DNA from: Methylotenera sp.
GTDB lineage: Bacteria > Pseudomonadota > Gammaproteobacteria > Burkholderiales > Methylophilaceae
Length of the DNA stretch: 64,000 bases
Assembly (NCBI RefSeq): GCF_030653755.1
Contig: NZ_JAURYU010000041.1
Location: forward strand, 24,328-88,327
Direction: 5' to 3'
Positions 38,388-47,216 of this stretch are shown piece after piece. Numbering within the stretch: position 1 is the stretch's first letter; the number at the start of each line of letters is the position of its first letter. Below the pieces are notes generated by a model. That model saw only the letters and a program-made list of their open reading frames with translations. It ran no database searches and had not been told where the DNA came from. Made by a program: the position numbers and the translations under genes.

Positions 38388-39143
38388 GTGCACAACACAC
38401 TCCGCATTGCCACTTTCAACATCCATAAAGGATTAACGCATTTTAATACCAGTTTCTCGTTACATCAGCAGCGTGACTTATTACGTAAACTACACGCAGA
38501 TGTTGTGTTTCTACAAGAGGTCCGCGATGTGCACAATGAACATAGCAAACGTTTTGATGCTTGGCCAACTGCTGGGCAAATCGAGTTTTTAGCGGATTCC
38601 GTATGGAAAGATTACGCTTATGGCAAAAATTCGGTGTACCCCGCTGGCCATCATGGCAATGCTTTATTGTCTAAATTTCCGATTATCAAAACAACGAATA
38701 TCGACATTTCTGCACACAGCACAGAGGAACGTGGCATGCTGCATACCGAAATCAGTATACCAAATTGGAATGAGCCCTTACACACCATCTGTGTACATTT
38801 AGGCTTATTTGCAAGGTGGCGTAAACAGCAACTTATGGTGATTAAAGATTATATTCAACAACATATTCCCTTACATTCTCCATTAATTGTTGCAGGTGAT
38901 TTTAACGATTGGGGCATGCGCTCTGGCAAAGACTTTGCACATCAAGTTGGGTTACAGGAGGTGTTTGATCATCATACTGGCAAGCCAGCACGCAGCTTTC
39001 CATCTTGGCTACCAATTCTCAGGTTGGATCGTATTTATACGCGTGGGTTTAAAATTCAGCATGTAGAAGTTCACTCTGGTGCGCATTTTGTTAAACTATC
39101 TGACCACGCAATGTTGTCTGCAACCTTAATCAAAGGTCATTAA
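38388..39143 (+). CDS. Endonuclease/exonuclease/phosphatase family protein (YbhP-like)
   Basis: Mg2+-dependent phosphoesterase fold of 251 residues. Motifs: RIATFNIHKGLTHFN, DVVFLQEVRDVH, GDFNDWGMR, LDRIYTRG and LSDHAMLSATL. The start is a GTG, with no nearby ATG in frame. It is followed 5 bp later by a cardiolipin synthase gene, the same pairing as ybhP-clsB in E. coli, so a lipid- or head-group-related role is plausible. No membrane segment seen. Confidence 0.85.
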   Translation: MHNTLRIATFNIHKGLTHFNTSFSLHQQRDLLRKLHADVVFLQEVRDVHNEHSKRFDAWPTAGQIEFLADSVWKDYAYGKNSVYPAGHHGNALLSKFPIIKTTNIDISAHSTEERGMLHTEISIPNWNEPLHTICVHLGLFARWRKQQLMVIKDYIQQHIPLHSPLIVAGDFNDWGMRSGKDFAHQVGLQEVFDHHTGKPARSFPSWLPILRLDRIYTRGFKIQHVEVHSGAHFVKLSDHAMLSATLIKGH

Positions 39144-39148
39144 GCATT

Positions 39149-40303
39149 ATGTATTTCATCAGCGGAAATCATATTCAGCTGTTACGAAGCGGTGTTGAGT
39201 ACTTTCCTGCCCTAGAGCATGCAATTGACAATGCACAACACAGCATCTATTTACAAACCTATATTTACGAAGCAGATGAAGTAGGGACACGTATTGCTAA
39301 TGCCATGATTAACGCTGTGAACCGCAGAGTTTCAGTGCACTTACTGATTGATGGGTTCGGCTCAAAAATGTTACCAAAGCCGTACATTGAATCTCTAAGA
39401 ACCGCTGGCATTAATGTCATGGTTTATCGCCAAAAGGTATCGCCATGGACGTTTAAGAAAAACCGACTCCGCAGACTGCATCAAAAAGTAGCCGTCATAG
39501 ACGATATAGTCGCATTTGTTGGCGGAATAAACATTATTGATGACCATAATGTACCGCATCAAACTGCGCCTAGAATTGATTACGCTGTCTGCGTACAAGG
39601 TGCCTTACTACCTATTATTTCCAATAACGTGAAAAAACTATGGCAACGTTTGGCATGGCTACACTTTCATAGCAAACCCATATTGACCCCTAACCCTCGG
39701 ACGCCAACGCACTATACAAAAGTAAGCATTAAGGCTGCTTTTGTAACGCGTGACAACATATTACACAGAAGTGATATTGAGACTGCTTATTTACGAGCCA
39801 TTGAGAGTGCTAAACATGAAATCATTATTGCCAATGCTTATTTTATTCCTGGCCGAAGATTCCGTAAGGCGTTAATCAGCGCAGCTAAACGTGGTGTAAA
39901 AGTCAAACTACTGCTGCAAGGCCGCAAAGAATACTTTTTAATGTTTGCAACCCATGCTTTTTATCATGTTTTTTTGAAGAATGGCATTGAAATTTATGAA
40001 TATCGAAAAAGTTTTATGCATAGCAAAGTCGCAGTGATTGACCAAGAATGGTCAACTGTAGGCTCATCAAATATCGACCCATTTAGCTTATTTTTAGCAA
40101 GAGAAGCCAATGTCTTTGTGAAAGATAAACATTTCTCCACGGCCCTGCATGAAGACATTCATACGGCTATTCATGATGGCGCTTATCAAATTAAAGTCAA
40201 TGAGTGGGCCAAAGGCAATAGTGCAAAACGCTTTCTTTCTTGGATTGCATATGGCCTAGTACGTTTATTTTTAGGCATCATTGGTTACACCGATCAGCAT
40301 TAA
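39149..40303 (+). CDS. clsB: Cardiolipin synthase B (phospholipase D family)
   Basis: Condenses phosphatidyl groups to cardiolipin; 384 residues. Two HKD motifs are intact: HQKVAVIDDIVAFVGGIN (His near 111) and HSKVAVIDQEWSTVGSSNID (His near 291). It lacks the two N-terminal membrane helices of ClsA, which matches ClsB, and has a C-terminal hydrophobic stretch (SWIAYGLVRLFLGIIGY). It follows the YbhP-like gene in a two-gene operon. Confidence 0.9.
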   Translation: MYFISGNHIQLLRSGVEYFPALEHAIDNAQHSIYLQTYIYEADEVGTRIANAMINAVNRRVSVHLLIDGFGSKMLPKPYIESLRTAGINVMVYRQKVSPWTFKKNRLRRLHQKVAVIDDIVAFVGGINIIDDHNVPHQTAPRIDYAVCVQGALLPIISNNVKKLWQRLAWLHFHSKPILTPNPRTPTHYTKVSIKAAFVTRDNILHRSDIETAYLRAIESAKHEIIIANAYFIPGRRFRKALISAAKRGVKVKLLLQGRKEYFLMFATHAFYHVFLKNGIEIYEYRKSFMHSKVAVIDQEWSTVGSSNIDPFSLFLAREANVFVKDKHFSTALHEDIHTAIHDGAYQIKVNEWAKGNSAKRFLSWIAYGLVRLFLGIIGYTDQH

Positions 40304-40329
40304 ACGCAACACACCTCCCAACTTGCGTT
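40303..40329 (+). terminator. Hairpin at the 3' end of clsB
   Basis: AACGCAA (40303-40309) and TTGCGTT (40323-40329) with a 13-nt loop, starting at the clsB stop codon. No T-tract follows directly. Confidence 0.35.
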
Positions 40330-40387
40330 ATCTCAATTAATAATCTTTCTTAGCTATAAAATTTCATTGAACTTAATCTAGCGAGAC

Positions 40388-40415
40388 TTGACCAATAAGG
40401 TCGAGTATTTATAAA
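40388..40415 (+). promoter_or_regulatory. Candidate promoter of the lipid-modification operon
   Basis: TTGACC (40388-40393), 16-bp spacer, TATAAA (40410-40415). A small dyad GACC-AATAA-GGTC covers the -35, and a 7-bp inverted repeat GCTGTAT/ATACAGC (40431-40453) lies in the would-be leader, 47 bp before the ATG. Either could bind a regulator. Confidence 0.45.
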
Positions 40416-40499
40416 AATAACTGCACATTAGCTGTATTGAACCTCTATACAGCCAACGATATGTAGCTTCTTGCAAAAATAAAACAAAGAAAGATCACT

Positions 40500-41573
40500 A
40501 TGCAGCTTACAAGCTTAGCCATTAATCTTGCAGAGAATGGTAAATTTCCAGATAGCTTAATCCGATATGGTATTCGAAGGCTTTCTAAACAGCGCTTAGC
40601 TGAAATCAATGCAACTGATTGTGAAAAAAGTGCTGAAATACAATCCAAGTTTATTGAGGCAATGAACACAGCGCCACTTGCTCTAGTACCAGAGCTTGCT
40701 AACGCGCAACATTATGAGGTTCCATCTGATTTTTTTTCTTTATGCTTAGGTACACACAAAAAGTACAGTAGTTGCTTTTGGTTGCCAGAAACAAAATCTC
40801 TAACGGAAGCTGAGGCGAATGCTTTAGATTTAAGTTGTACACATGCAGATTTAAAAGACGGGCAAGCAATACTAGAGCTGGGTTGTGGCTGGGGTTCACT
40901 TACACTGTGGATGGCTGCTCGGTACCCTAACAGTAAAATCACAGCCGTTTCCAACTCAAACTCTCAGCGTGAATATATTGCAGCACGCGCAAAAGAAAGA
41001 GGTTTGAATAATATACGCGTGATTACATGCGATATGAATCGCTTTGATCCATCTGATTACGCTAATGAGCAGTTCCATCCAAAAAATGGCTTTGACCGAG
41101 TAGTGTCAGTTGAGATGTTTGAGCATATGCGTAATCACAAGGCCTTATATAAGAAGATTCATGATTGGCTAAGTCCTGGCGGTAAATTCTTTATGCATAT
41201 TTTTGTACATAGAAGTACCCCCTATTTATTTGAGGTACAGGGTGATGATGACTGGATGAGCCAGTTTTTCTTTTCTGGCGGCATGATGCCCAGTGATGAC
41301 TTACCATTGAGCTTTCAATCAGACCTACAATTAGTCAAACGATGGCGTTGGGATGGCACGCATTATGAAAAAACAGCCAATGCATGGCTTGAAAACATGG
41401 ATAAGCATCACGACGAGATGACTGCCATACTAGAACATACATATGGAGCTGAGCAGATTGAGCAGTGGCGCAACCGTTGGCGCATCTTCTTTATGGCTTG
41501 TGCTGAGCTGTTTGGCTATAAAAATGGTCAGGAATGGTGGGTATCGCACTACCAATTTGAACGTCCATCTTAA
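40500..41573 (+). CDS. SAM-dependent methyltransferase, cyclopropane synthase/coclaurine N-methyltransferase-like
   Basis: A 357-residue class I methyltransferase. The SAM site is ILELGCGWGSLTLWMAARYP; MFEHMRNHKALYKKIHDWL, PGGKFFMHIFVHRSTPYLFE and FFFSGGMMPSDDLPLSFQ follow. The last segments resemble plant coclaurine N-methyltransferase-like proteins more than bacterial Cfa, though both share the fold. Substrate unknown. It starts a run of closely spaced genes (DUF2878, DUF1295 and others) and may methylate an unsaturated lipid or an amine-bearing lipid; this is inference. Confidence 0.85.
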   Translation: MQLTSLAINLAENGKFPDSLIRYGIRRLSKQRLAEINATDCEKSAEIQSKFIEAMNTAPLALVPELANAQHYEVPSDFFSLCLGTHKKYSSCFWLPETKSLTEAEANALDLSCTHADLKDGQAILELGCGWGSLTLWMAARYPNSKITAVSNSNSQREYIAARAKERGLNNIRVITCDMNRFDPSDYANEQFHPKNGFDRVVSVEMFEHMRNHKALYKKIHDWLSPGGKFFMHIFVHRSTPYLFEVQGDDDWMSQFFFSGGMMPSDDLPLSFQSDLQLVKRWRWDGTHYEKTANAWLENMDKHHDEMTAILEHTYGAEQIEQWRNRWRIFFMACAELFGYKNGQEWWVSHYQFERPS

Positions 41574-41592
41574 TATATTGCAAAGATAACGC

Positions 41593-42102
41593 ATGCTAGT
41601 ACTTAATTTTATTCTATTCCAAATTGCATGGTTTGCCTGTGTACTTGGCGCTGCGATGGCAAAGCCATGGTTAGGTGTTTTGATAACGGCAGTGATATTG
41701 GCTTGGCATTTATACCAATCGAAAAATCTGAGTAGCGAGCTAAAGTTACTTGTTTACACAGTCATGATTGGTGCTTTATTAGATCAGGCCTTGGTTTCAT
41801 TTAACTTAGTCAATTACTTATATCATGGCTGGCATCAATCTATCGTACCAGTATGGATTTTGGCGCTTTGGTTAGCATTTGCGACTACGCTGAATATGAG
41901 TCTTAGATGGATGCAGACGCGATATTTCGTAGGCTTTATTTTTGGCATGATTGGTGGACCTTTAGCTTACCTAGCGGCGGAAAAATTAGGTGCAGTAACA
42001 ATCACCAGCCAGTTATCTTTCGTTGTACTGGCAATTGGCTGGGCTATGATTACTCCCACCTTACTTTACATTGCTCGACGCATTAATGCTGTGAAGAGGT
42101 GA
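41593..42102 (+). CDS. DUF2878 family membrane protein
   Basis: A 169-residue inner-membrane protein with about five hydrophobic helices (FILFQIAWFACVLGAAM, WLGVLITAVILAWHLY, IVPVWILALWLAFATTL, YFVGFIFGMIGGPLAYLA, LSFVVLAIGWAMITPTLLYI). The motif GxxIGGPLAYLAxEKLGAV is typical of DUF2878. Family function unknown; it commonly occurs beside Cfa-type methyltransferases and DUF1295, as here. Confidence 0.82.
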   Translation: MLVLNFILFQIAWFACVLGAAMAKPWLGVLITAVILAWHLYQSKNLSSELKLLVYTVMIGALLDQALVSFNLVNYLYHGWHQSIVPVWILALWLAFATTLNMSLRWMQTRYFVGFIFGMIGGPLAYLAAEKLGAVTITSQLSFVVLAIGWAMITPTLLYIARRINAVKR

Positions 42103-42106
42103 TGAG

Positions 42107-42880
42107 ATGCCTTTATTAGATATTTATTTAAACGGTTTGTGGGCAATGTTAGGATTTGGCTTATTCGGCTGGATATTCAGTGTTTTCAGAAACAACGTGA
42201 CGCATGTTGATAGCATGTGGAGTTTGTTTTTTCTAGTTGCGGGTTTCGCCTATATTGAGTCGTTCAGCACAATAAGTGACAGAGGCATACTTATTTCGTG
42301 CTTAGTGATTATCTGGGCGTTACGTTTATGCATTTATTTAACATGGCGCAACTGGGGCCCGCATGAGGACCACCGCTACGCTGCAATACGTAAAAACAAT
42401 GCACCGAATTTCAAATGGAGCAGCATCTATATCATATTTGGTTTACAAGCTGTATTGGCTTGGGTTATTTCATTACCAATTTTAGGCGGAGTCACTTCTA
42501 CAACACCTTTAAATATTATCGATATGGTGGGCATACTATTCGCTATGTTTGGTATTGCTTGGGAAACGACAGCAGACTGGCAATTAAGCAGATTTAAGCG
42601 AAATGTCGCCAACAAGCATAAAGTACTTAATACTGGGGTTTGGCGTTACACCCGACACCCTAATTACTTTGGCGAAGCTTGTGTATGGTGGGGATTCTTC
42701 CTGATTGCACTTGCAGGCGGTGCTTGGTGGTCAATTATTTCAGCGATATTAATGACCCTATTACTACTTAAAGTGAGCGGTGTTGCACTCTTAGAAAAAG
42801 ATATTGCAGAACGCCGTCCCGAATATCTGCGCTACATCAAAACAACTAATGCATTTATACCTGGTAAACCAAGAAATTAG
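42107..42880 (+). CDS. DUF1295 family protein (steroid 5-alpha-reductase-like membrane enzyme)
   Basis: A 257-residue polytopic membrane protein. The C-terminal signature GVWRYTRHPNYFGEACVWWGF and the preceding FAMFGIAWETTADWQLSRFK are diagnostic of DUF1295, a relative of 3-oxo-5-alpha-steroid 4-dehydrogenase and isoprenylcysteine methyltransferase folds. A role in reducing or methylating a lipid is plausible but unproven. Starts 4 bp after the DUF2878 stop, so likely cotranslated. Confidence 0.87.
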   Translation: MPLLDIYLNGLWAMLGFGLFGWIFSVFRNNVTHVDSMWSLFFLVAGFAYIESFSTISDRGILISCLVIIWALRLCIYLTWRNWGPHEDHRYAAIRKNNAPNFKWSSIYIIFGLQAVLAWVISLPILGGVTSTTPLNIIDMVGILFAMFGIAWETTADWQLSRFKRNVANKHKVLNTGVWRYTRHPNYFGEACVWWGFFLIALAGGAWWSIISAILMTLLLLKVSGVALLEKDIAERRPEYLRYIKTTNAFIPGKPRN

Positions 42881-42913
42881 CACCTACAAATATACGATAG
42901 CGCCTAAAAACCA

Positions 42914-43561
42914 ATGAAACGAATACCTTTATTTAATCATATGCTGTTTACACTGCTACTCTTAGTAGTATCTAGCAGTGCCTATACCAAAGAATGGGCA
43001 TTTGATGTGTACTTGGATAAAACCAAAATCGGCGAACACACATTCAAATTAAGTGAAGACAAAACGCTCACTAGCGAAGCAAAGTTTAATGTAAAAGTAC
43101 TGTTTATTAATGCTTACCAGTACGACCATCAGGCAATAGAAAGTTGGGATAAAAATTGCATTAAAAGTTTAGAGGCCGACACCTTAGAAAACAAAATAAA
43201 AACGGTGGTGAAAGGACAGCGCAATGCTGACTATTTTGAAGTAAACAATGGAAAAGAGACCAAAAGCCTGCCCTTTTGCACCATGACATTTGCCTACTGG
43301 AACCAAAAAATATTAGAACAATCCAAGTTACTGAATCCACAAAATGCTGAGTTTCTAGATGTCTCATTTAAAAAATTCGGTAAAGCGATATTAGATGTCA
43401 AAGGCAAAGCAACAGAAACACTTCACTATAAACTGAACGGCAGTTTGGATGGGAAACCCAAGCTCAACATTGAGTTATGGTACACAACGGATCAACAGGA
43501 GTGGGTGGGCTTAAAATCAGTTACGCCTGAAGGCTATAACATTTATTACCAATTAAAATGA
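42914..43561 (+). CDS. Secreted protein, DUF6134-like
   Basis: A 215-residue protein with a cleavable signal peptide (LLLLVVSSSAYTKEW, cut near residue 25). The mature part is beta-rich: WAFDVYLDKTKIGEHTFKL, AKFNVKVLFINAYQYDHQA, then CTMTFAYWNQKIL and IELWYTTDQQEWVGLKS. The pattern (DVxLDGxxIGxHxF, AxFxVKxLFI, YxHxxxExW) fits DUF6134, whose function is unknown. Two cysteines (CIKSLE, FCTMTF) could pair in the periplasm. Its stop overlaps the lipocalin start. Confidence 0.75.
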   Translation: MKRIPLFNHMLFTLLLLVVSSSAYTKEWAFDVYLDKTKIGEHTFKLSEDKTLTSEAKFNVKVLFINAYQYDHQAIESWDKNCIKSLEADTLENKIKTVVKGQRNADYFEVNNGKETKSLPFCTMTFAYWNQKILEQSKLLNPQNAEFLDVSFKKFGKAILDVKGKATETLHYKLNGSLDGKPKLNIELWYTTDQQEWVGLKSVTPEGYNIYYQLK

Positions 43562-44106
43562 ATTTCTATATGATTAATATCAGTAAAAGGCTTGTCATTA
43601 TGTCTCTATTAACAGGCCTGATAAGTGCTTGTGCAAGTAAACAGCTAAATCCTATCGCTACAGTGCCTCAAGTAGATTTGCCTAAGTTCATGGGGGATTG
43701 GTATGTGATAGCTGCCATTCCAACCGCTATCGAGACAGAGTCTTACAATGCGATTGAAAGTTACAAAATTGATAAAGACGGCACTATTGCTACTACATTC
43801 ACGTTTAATAAAGGCAGTCTAAACGGACCGCATAAAAAATATGAACCTCGTGGTTTTGTAGTGAAAGATACAGGTAACGCAACATGGGGCATGCAATTTG
43901 TTTGGCCTATTAAAGCTGAATACCTAATCGCTTACCTTGATGAAAATTACACACAAACTGTGATTGCACGAAATGCCAGAGATTATGTGTGGATTATGGC
44001 TAGATCTCCGAAGATAAGCAAAGATGACCAAAAAAAACTGACTGACTTTGTCAAAGATTTAGGTTATGACGTGAGTAAACTTAGACAAGTGCCTCACAAC
44101 AATTAA
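43558..44106 (+). CDS. blc: Outer-membrane lipocalin (Blc family)
   Basis: Bacterial lipocalin lipoprotein of 182 residues. Lipobox GLISAC (Cys near residue 25) and the lipocalin signature FMGDWYVIAAIPTAIE are followed by the barrel strands KYEPRGFVV and MQFVWPIKAEYLIAYLDENY. Blc-type proteins bind lysophospholipids or fatty acids, fitting the surrounding lipid genes. Starts ATGA-overlapped with the previous gene. Confidence 0.88.
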   Translation: MNFYMINISKRLVIMSLLTGLISACASKQLNPIATVPQVDLPKFMGDWYVIAAIPTAIETESYNAIESYKIDKDGTIATTFTFNKGSLNGPHKKYEPRGFVVKDTGNATWGMQFVWPIKAEYLIAYLDENYTQTVIARNARDYVWIMARSPKISKDDQKKLTDFVKDLGYDVSKLRQVPHNN

Positions 44107-44151
44107 TACAGTTAAGTATCTACAGACATCAGCAAATAAATAGCAATCACT

Positions 44152-45096
44152 ATGTTTAAAAAATTAATTTCGTGGTTTGATAATCAATCAGTCCAACTTC
44201 ATGCGCCTAGAGATATTGTTAAAAACCAATGGCAAACGATTGATTGGTTACGCGTAATTCCTTTCATTTTGATTCATGTCGCATGCATTGCTGTTTTCTG
44301 GGTTGGAGTAAGTTGGTTTGCAGTTAGCTTTGCTATCGGGTTTTATTTAATTCGTATGTTTGCAATTACCGCTTTTTATCATCGCTACTTTTCACACAAA
44401 GCGTTCCGCACTACCCGTTTCTTTCAATTCATTTTGGCACTGATTGGTGCCACTGCAGTACAGCGTGGTCCTATTTGGTGGGCATCTCATCATCGACATC
44501 ACCATTTGTATTCTGATGAATCTGAAGATGCTCACTCGCCTGTGCAACATGGCTTTTTATGGAGCCACATCGGATGGTTTCTATCATCGAAAAATTTTAC
44601 AGCTCACCTAGAGAACGTCAAAGAATTGTCTAAATTTAGTGAACTTCGCTTTTTAGATCGTTTTGACGCTGTTATTCCCGTGTTGGTAGCAATCAGTATC
44701 TATTTATTAGGATATTGGCTAGAAAGTACCTACCCAAGCTTAAATACTAACGGGATGCAATTGCTCATTTGGGGATTTGCGATTTCGACAGTGGTGCTTT
44801 ATCACGCAACATTTACCGTTAACTCACTGTCCCATGTCTGGGGAAAACGTCGTTATGCCACGTCTGATCAAAGTAGAAACAACTTTTGGATTGCATTAGC
44901 CACACTTGGTGAAGGTTGGCATAACAATCATCATCATTACCCAGGTTCTGCCAAGCAAGGATTTTACTGGTGGGAAGTAGATTTAACCTATTACGGCCTA
45001 AAGATATTGGCAATGTGTGGGTTGATATGGGATTTACGTATGGTACCTGCATCGATAAGAGAGTCTCGTAAAATTAAACAAGAATCCAAGATTTAA
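44152..45096 (+). CDS. Acyl-CoA/fatty-acid desaturase (delta-9 type)
   Basis: Membrane di-iron desaturase of 314 residues. The three histidine boxes are intact: HRYFSHKAF, HHRHHHLYSDE and HNNHHHYPGSA. About four TM helices lie between them. NSLSHVWGKRRYATSDQSRN is typical of bacterial acyl-CoA desaturases. It would supply monounsaturated acyl chains, the substrate for cyclopropane-type methylation by the neighbouring enzymes. About 45 bp after the lipocalin. Confidence 0.9.
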   Translation: MFKKLISWFDNQSVQLHAPRDIVKNQWQTIDWLRVIPFILIHVACIAVFWVGVSWFAVSFAIGFYLIRMFAITAFYHRYFSHKAFRTTRFFQFILALIGATAVQRGPIWWASHHRHHHLYSDESEDAHSPVQHGFLWSHIGWFLSSKNFTAHLENVKELSKFSELRFLDRFDAVIPVLVAISIYLLGYWLESTYPSLNTNGMQLLIWGFAISTVVLYHATFTVNSLSHVWGKRRYATSDQSRNNFWIALATLGEGWHNNHHHYPGSAKQGFYWWEVDLTYYGLKILAMCGLIWDLRMVPASIRESRKIKQESKI

Positions 45097-45167
45097 TAGT
45101 CCTAATTAACACTTAACCAAATAAGACCTACGCGGTTTTTAGTTTAACCTCTTTGAAAGACCTCAGT

Positions 45168-46421
45168 TTGAAAATAGCGATTATAGGAAGCGGGATTGCA
45201 GGTAATACGATTGCACACCACCTGCATGCAAAACATGACATCACCGTATTTGAGGCTGAAAGTCATATTGGCGGCCATACTCATACGCATCAAATTCAGC
45301 ATGAAGGTAAATCTGTCAATGTCGATACAGGTTTTATTGTATTTAATGATCGCACCTACCCTAACTTTATCAATTTATTGAATGAGCTAAACGTTGCGTG
45401 GCAACCGAGCAGCATGAGCTTTAGCGTACGCTGTGAAAACACAGGCCTAGAATATAACGGTACTAGCCTGAATAGCCTGTTTGCACAACGTATTAATCTA
45501 TTCAAACCTTCGTTCCACCGCATGATTCGTGACATTTTACGATTCAATAAAACATCACTGGAGCTATTGGATGATGGAAATGAAATAAAACTTGGTGACT
45601 ACTTAAGACAAGGCAACTATAGCCAACAATTTATAGATCAGTATATTGTGCCAATGGGTGCAGCTATCTGGTCAACCGATGCAAAACAAATGCTTTCGTT
45701 TCCGGCGCGTTTTTTTGTACGATTTTTTCATCACCATGGCATGTTAACCGTCAATGATAGACCTCAATGGCGCACTATTTCAGGTGGGTCAGCCAGTTAT
45801 GTATATGCATTAACGGCACCGTTTAAGCATAAAATCAGGCTCAACACACCAGTAGAAAGTGTACGCCGCTTAAAAACGTCCGTGCGTGTAAAACCAATCA
45901 ATGGTGAAGAGGAAAAATTTGATTTTGTCTTTTTTGCGTGTCATAGCGACCAAGCACTGAAGATGCTATTAGATAAAACAGCAGAGGAAACACAAATACT
46001 TGGTGCAATCCCCTATCAAGAGAACACCATATTTTTACACCATGACACCAATCTGATGCCAAAAAGAAAACTTGCATGGGCAGCATGGAATTATCACGTG
46101 ACTAACCTAGCATCAAACAAGGTTGCGGTGACTTACAACATGAACATACTGCAAGGTTTGCAATCCGTAGAGCCTTTATTGGTGACACTCAACCATACCC
46201 ATGATATTCATCCAGACAAAGTGATTAAACGCTTAACCTATATGCACCCTGTCTATACCCTAGCAGGTGCCGCTGCACAGGCAAGACATGATGAGATAAG
46301 TGGCGTAAACCGCACTGCTTATGCTGGTGCTTATTGGCGAAATGGTTTTCATGAAGACGGTGTGGTGAGCGCGTTAGAAGCACTCAAGCATTTTGAGCAG
46401 TACATCAATGCATCTAAATAA
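45168..46421 (+). CDS. FAD/NAD(P)-binding oxidoreductase (amine-oxidase fold)
   Basis: Flavoprotein of about 417 residues. The dinucleotide-binding motif [17 protein letters not shown] is at the N-terminus, followed by [31 protein letters not shown] and [12 protein letters not shown]. The same gene beside DUF1365 and cfa is a recurring trio. Start codons are poor: TTG at 45153 or TTG at 45168; I chose the second because LKIAIIGSG is where relatives begin. A fatty-acid dehydrogenase role (as for the furan fatty-acid enzymes of Rhodobacter) is possible. Confidence 0.85.
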   Translation: MKIAIIGSGIAGNTIAHHLHAKHDITVFEAESHIGGHTHTHQIQHEGKSVNVDTGFIVFNDRTYPNFINLLNELNVAWQPSSMSFSVRCENTGLEYNGTSLNSLFAQRINLFKPSFHRMIRDILRFNKTSLELLDDGNEIKLGDYLRQGNYSQQFIDQYIVPMGAAIWSTDAKQMLSFPARFFVRFFHHHGMLTVNDRPQWRTISGGSASYVYALTAPFKHKIRLNTPVESVRRLKTSVRVKPINGEEEKFDFVFFACHSDQALKMLLDKTAEETQILGAIPYQENTIFLHHDTNLMPKRKLAWAAWNYHVTNLASNKVAVTYNMNILQGLQSVEPLLVTLNHTHDIHPDKVIKRLTYMHPVYTLAGAAAQARHDEISGVNRTAYAGAYWRNGFHEDGVVSALEALKHFEQYINASK

Positions 46422-47202
46422 ATTATCTAGTAGTGCTATTTATGAGGGTTGGGTATCTCACAAGCGCTTCAAGCCCAAGGCCCATGGCTTTGGCTATCAG
46501 GTATTTATGATGTTTTTAAACTTAGATGACCTGCCATCATTATTTAAAAACAATACGTTTTGGTCTTTTGAGTCTAGAAATTTTGCATGGTTTAAACGTG
46601 CCGACTATTTTGGGGATCCAAACAAATTACTAAAAGACGAAATCAGCCAATTCGTTGAGGTCAACACAGGAAAAAAGCCAAATGGTCCAATCTGCATGTT
46701 AACGAATATGCGTTATTTTGGTTATTGTTTTAACCCCGTCACATTTTATTACTGTTTTGAAGATGACGGAGAAACATTACAGGCAGTTGTAAGCCACATT
46801 ACCAATACGCCTTGGAATGAATCATTTGCCTATGTGCATGATTACTCAAAAAACAGAACTGTAAAATTTACAAACAATGGCGAACTTTCTATTTTTAAGT
46901 TTAGTAAAGCATTTCATGTGTCGCCATTTATGCCAATGAATATTGATTATGACTGGGCGTTTCAACTAGAAGAAGAACAATTGCATATACACATGAAAAA
47001 TCTTCAAGACGAACATCTAATCTTTAATGCCACACTGTCGCTAACTCGAACAGAACTTACCCCGTATAAACTCAATATACTGCTCATCAAATACCCGTTG
47101 ATGACAATTAAAGTAGTACTAGCCATTTATTGGAACGCATTAAAACTGTGGCTGAAACGATTACCGTTTCATTCACATCCGAACTCAACCCATCAACCTT
47201 GA
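46408..47202 (+). CDS. DUF1365 family protein
   Basis: A 264-residue protein with the DUF1365 signatures [56 protein letters not shown] and [18 protein letters not shown] hydrophobic C-terminal helix ([21 protein letters not shown]) may anchor it to the membrane. It overlaps the flavoprotein gene by 14 bp and precedes cfa. The frame extends to a TTG at 46393, but the ATG at 46408 is preferred. Biochemical function unknown. Confidence 0.87.
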   Translation: MHLNKLSSSAIYEGWVSHKRFKPKAHGFGYQVFMMFLNLDDLPSLFKNNTFWSFESRNFAWFKRADYFGDPNKLLKDEISQFVEVNTGKKPNGPICMLTNMRYFGYCFNPVTFYYCFEDDGETLQAVVSHITNTPWNESFAYVHDYSKNRTVKFTNNGELSIFKFSKAFHVSPFMPMNIDYDWAFQLEEEQLHIHMKNLQDEHLIFNATLSLTRTELTPYKLNILLIKYPLMTIKVVLAIYWNALKLWLKRLPFHSHPNSTHQP

Positions 47203-47216
47203 TGCTCTAAAAATTC

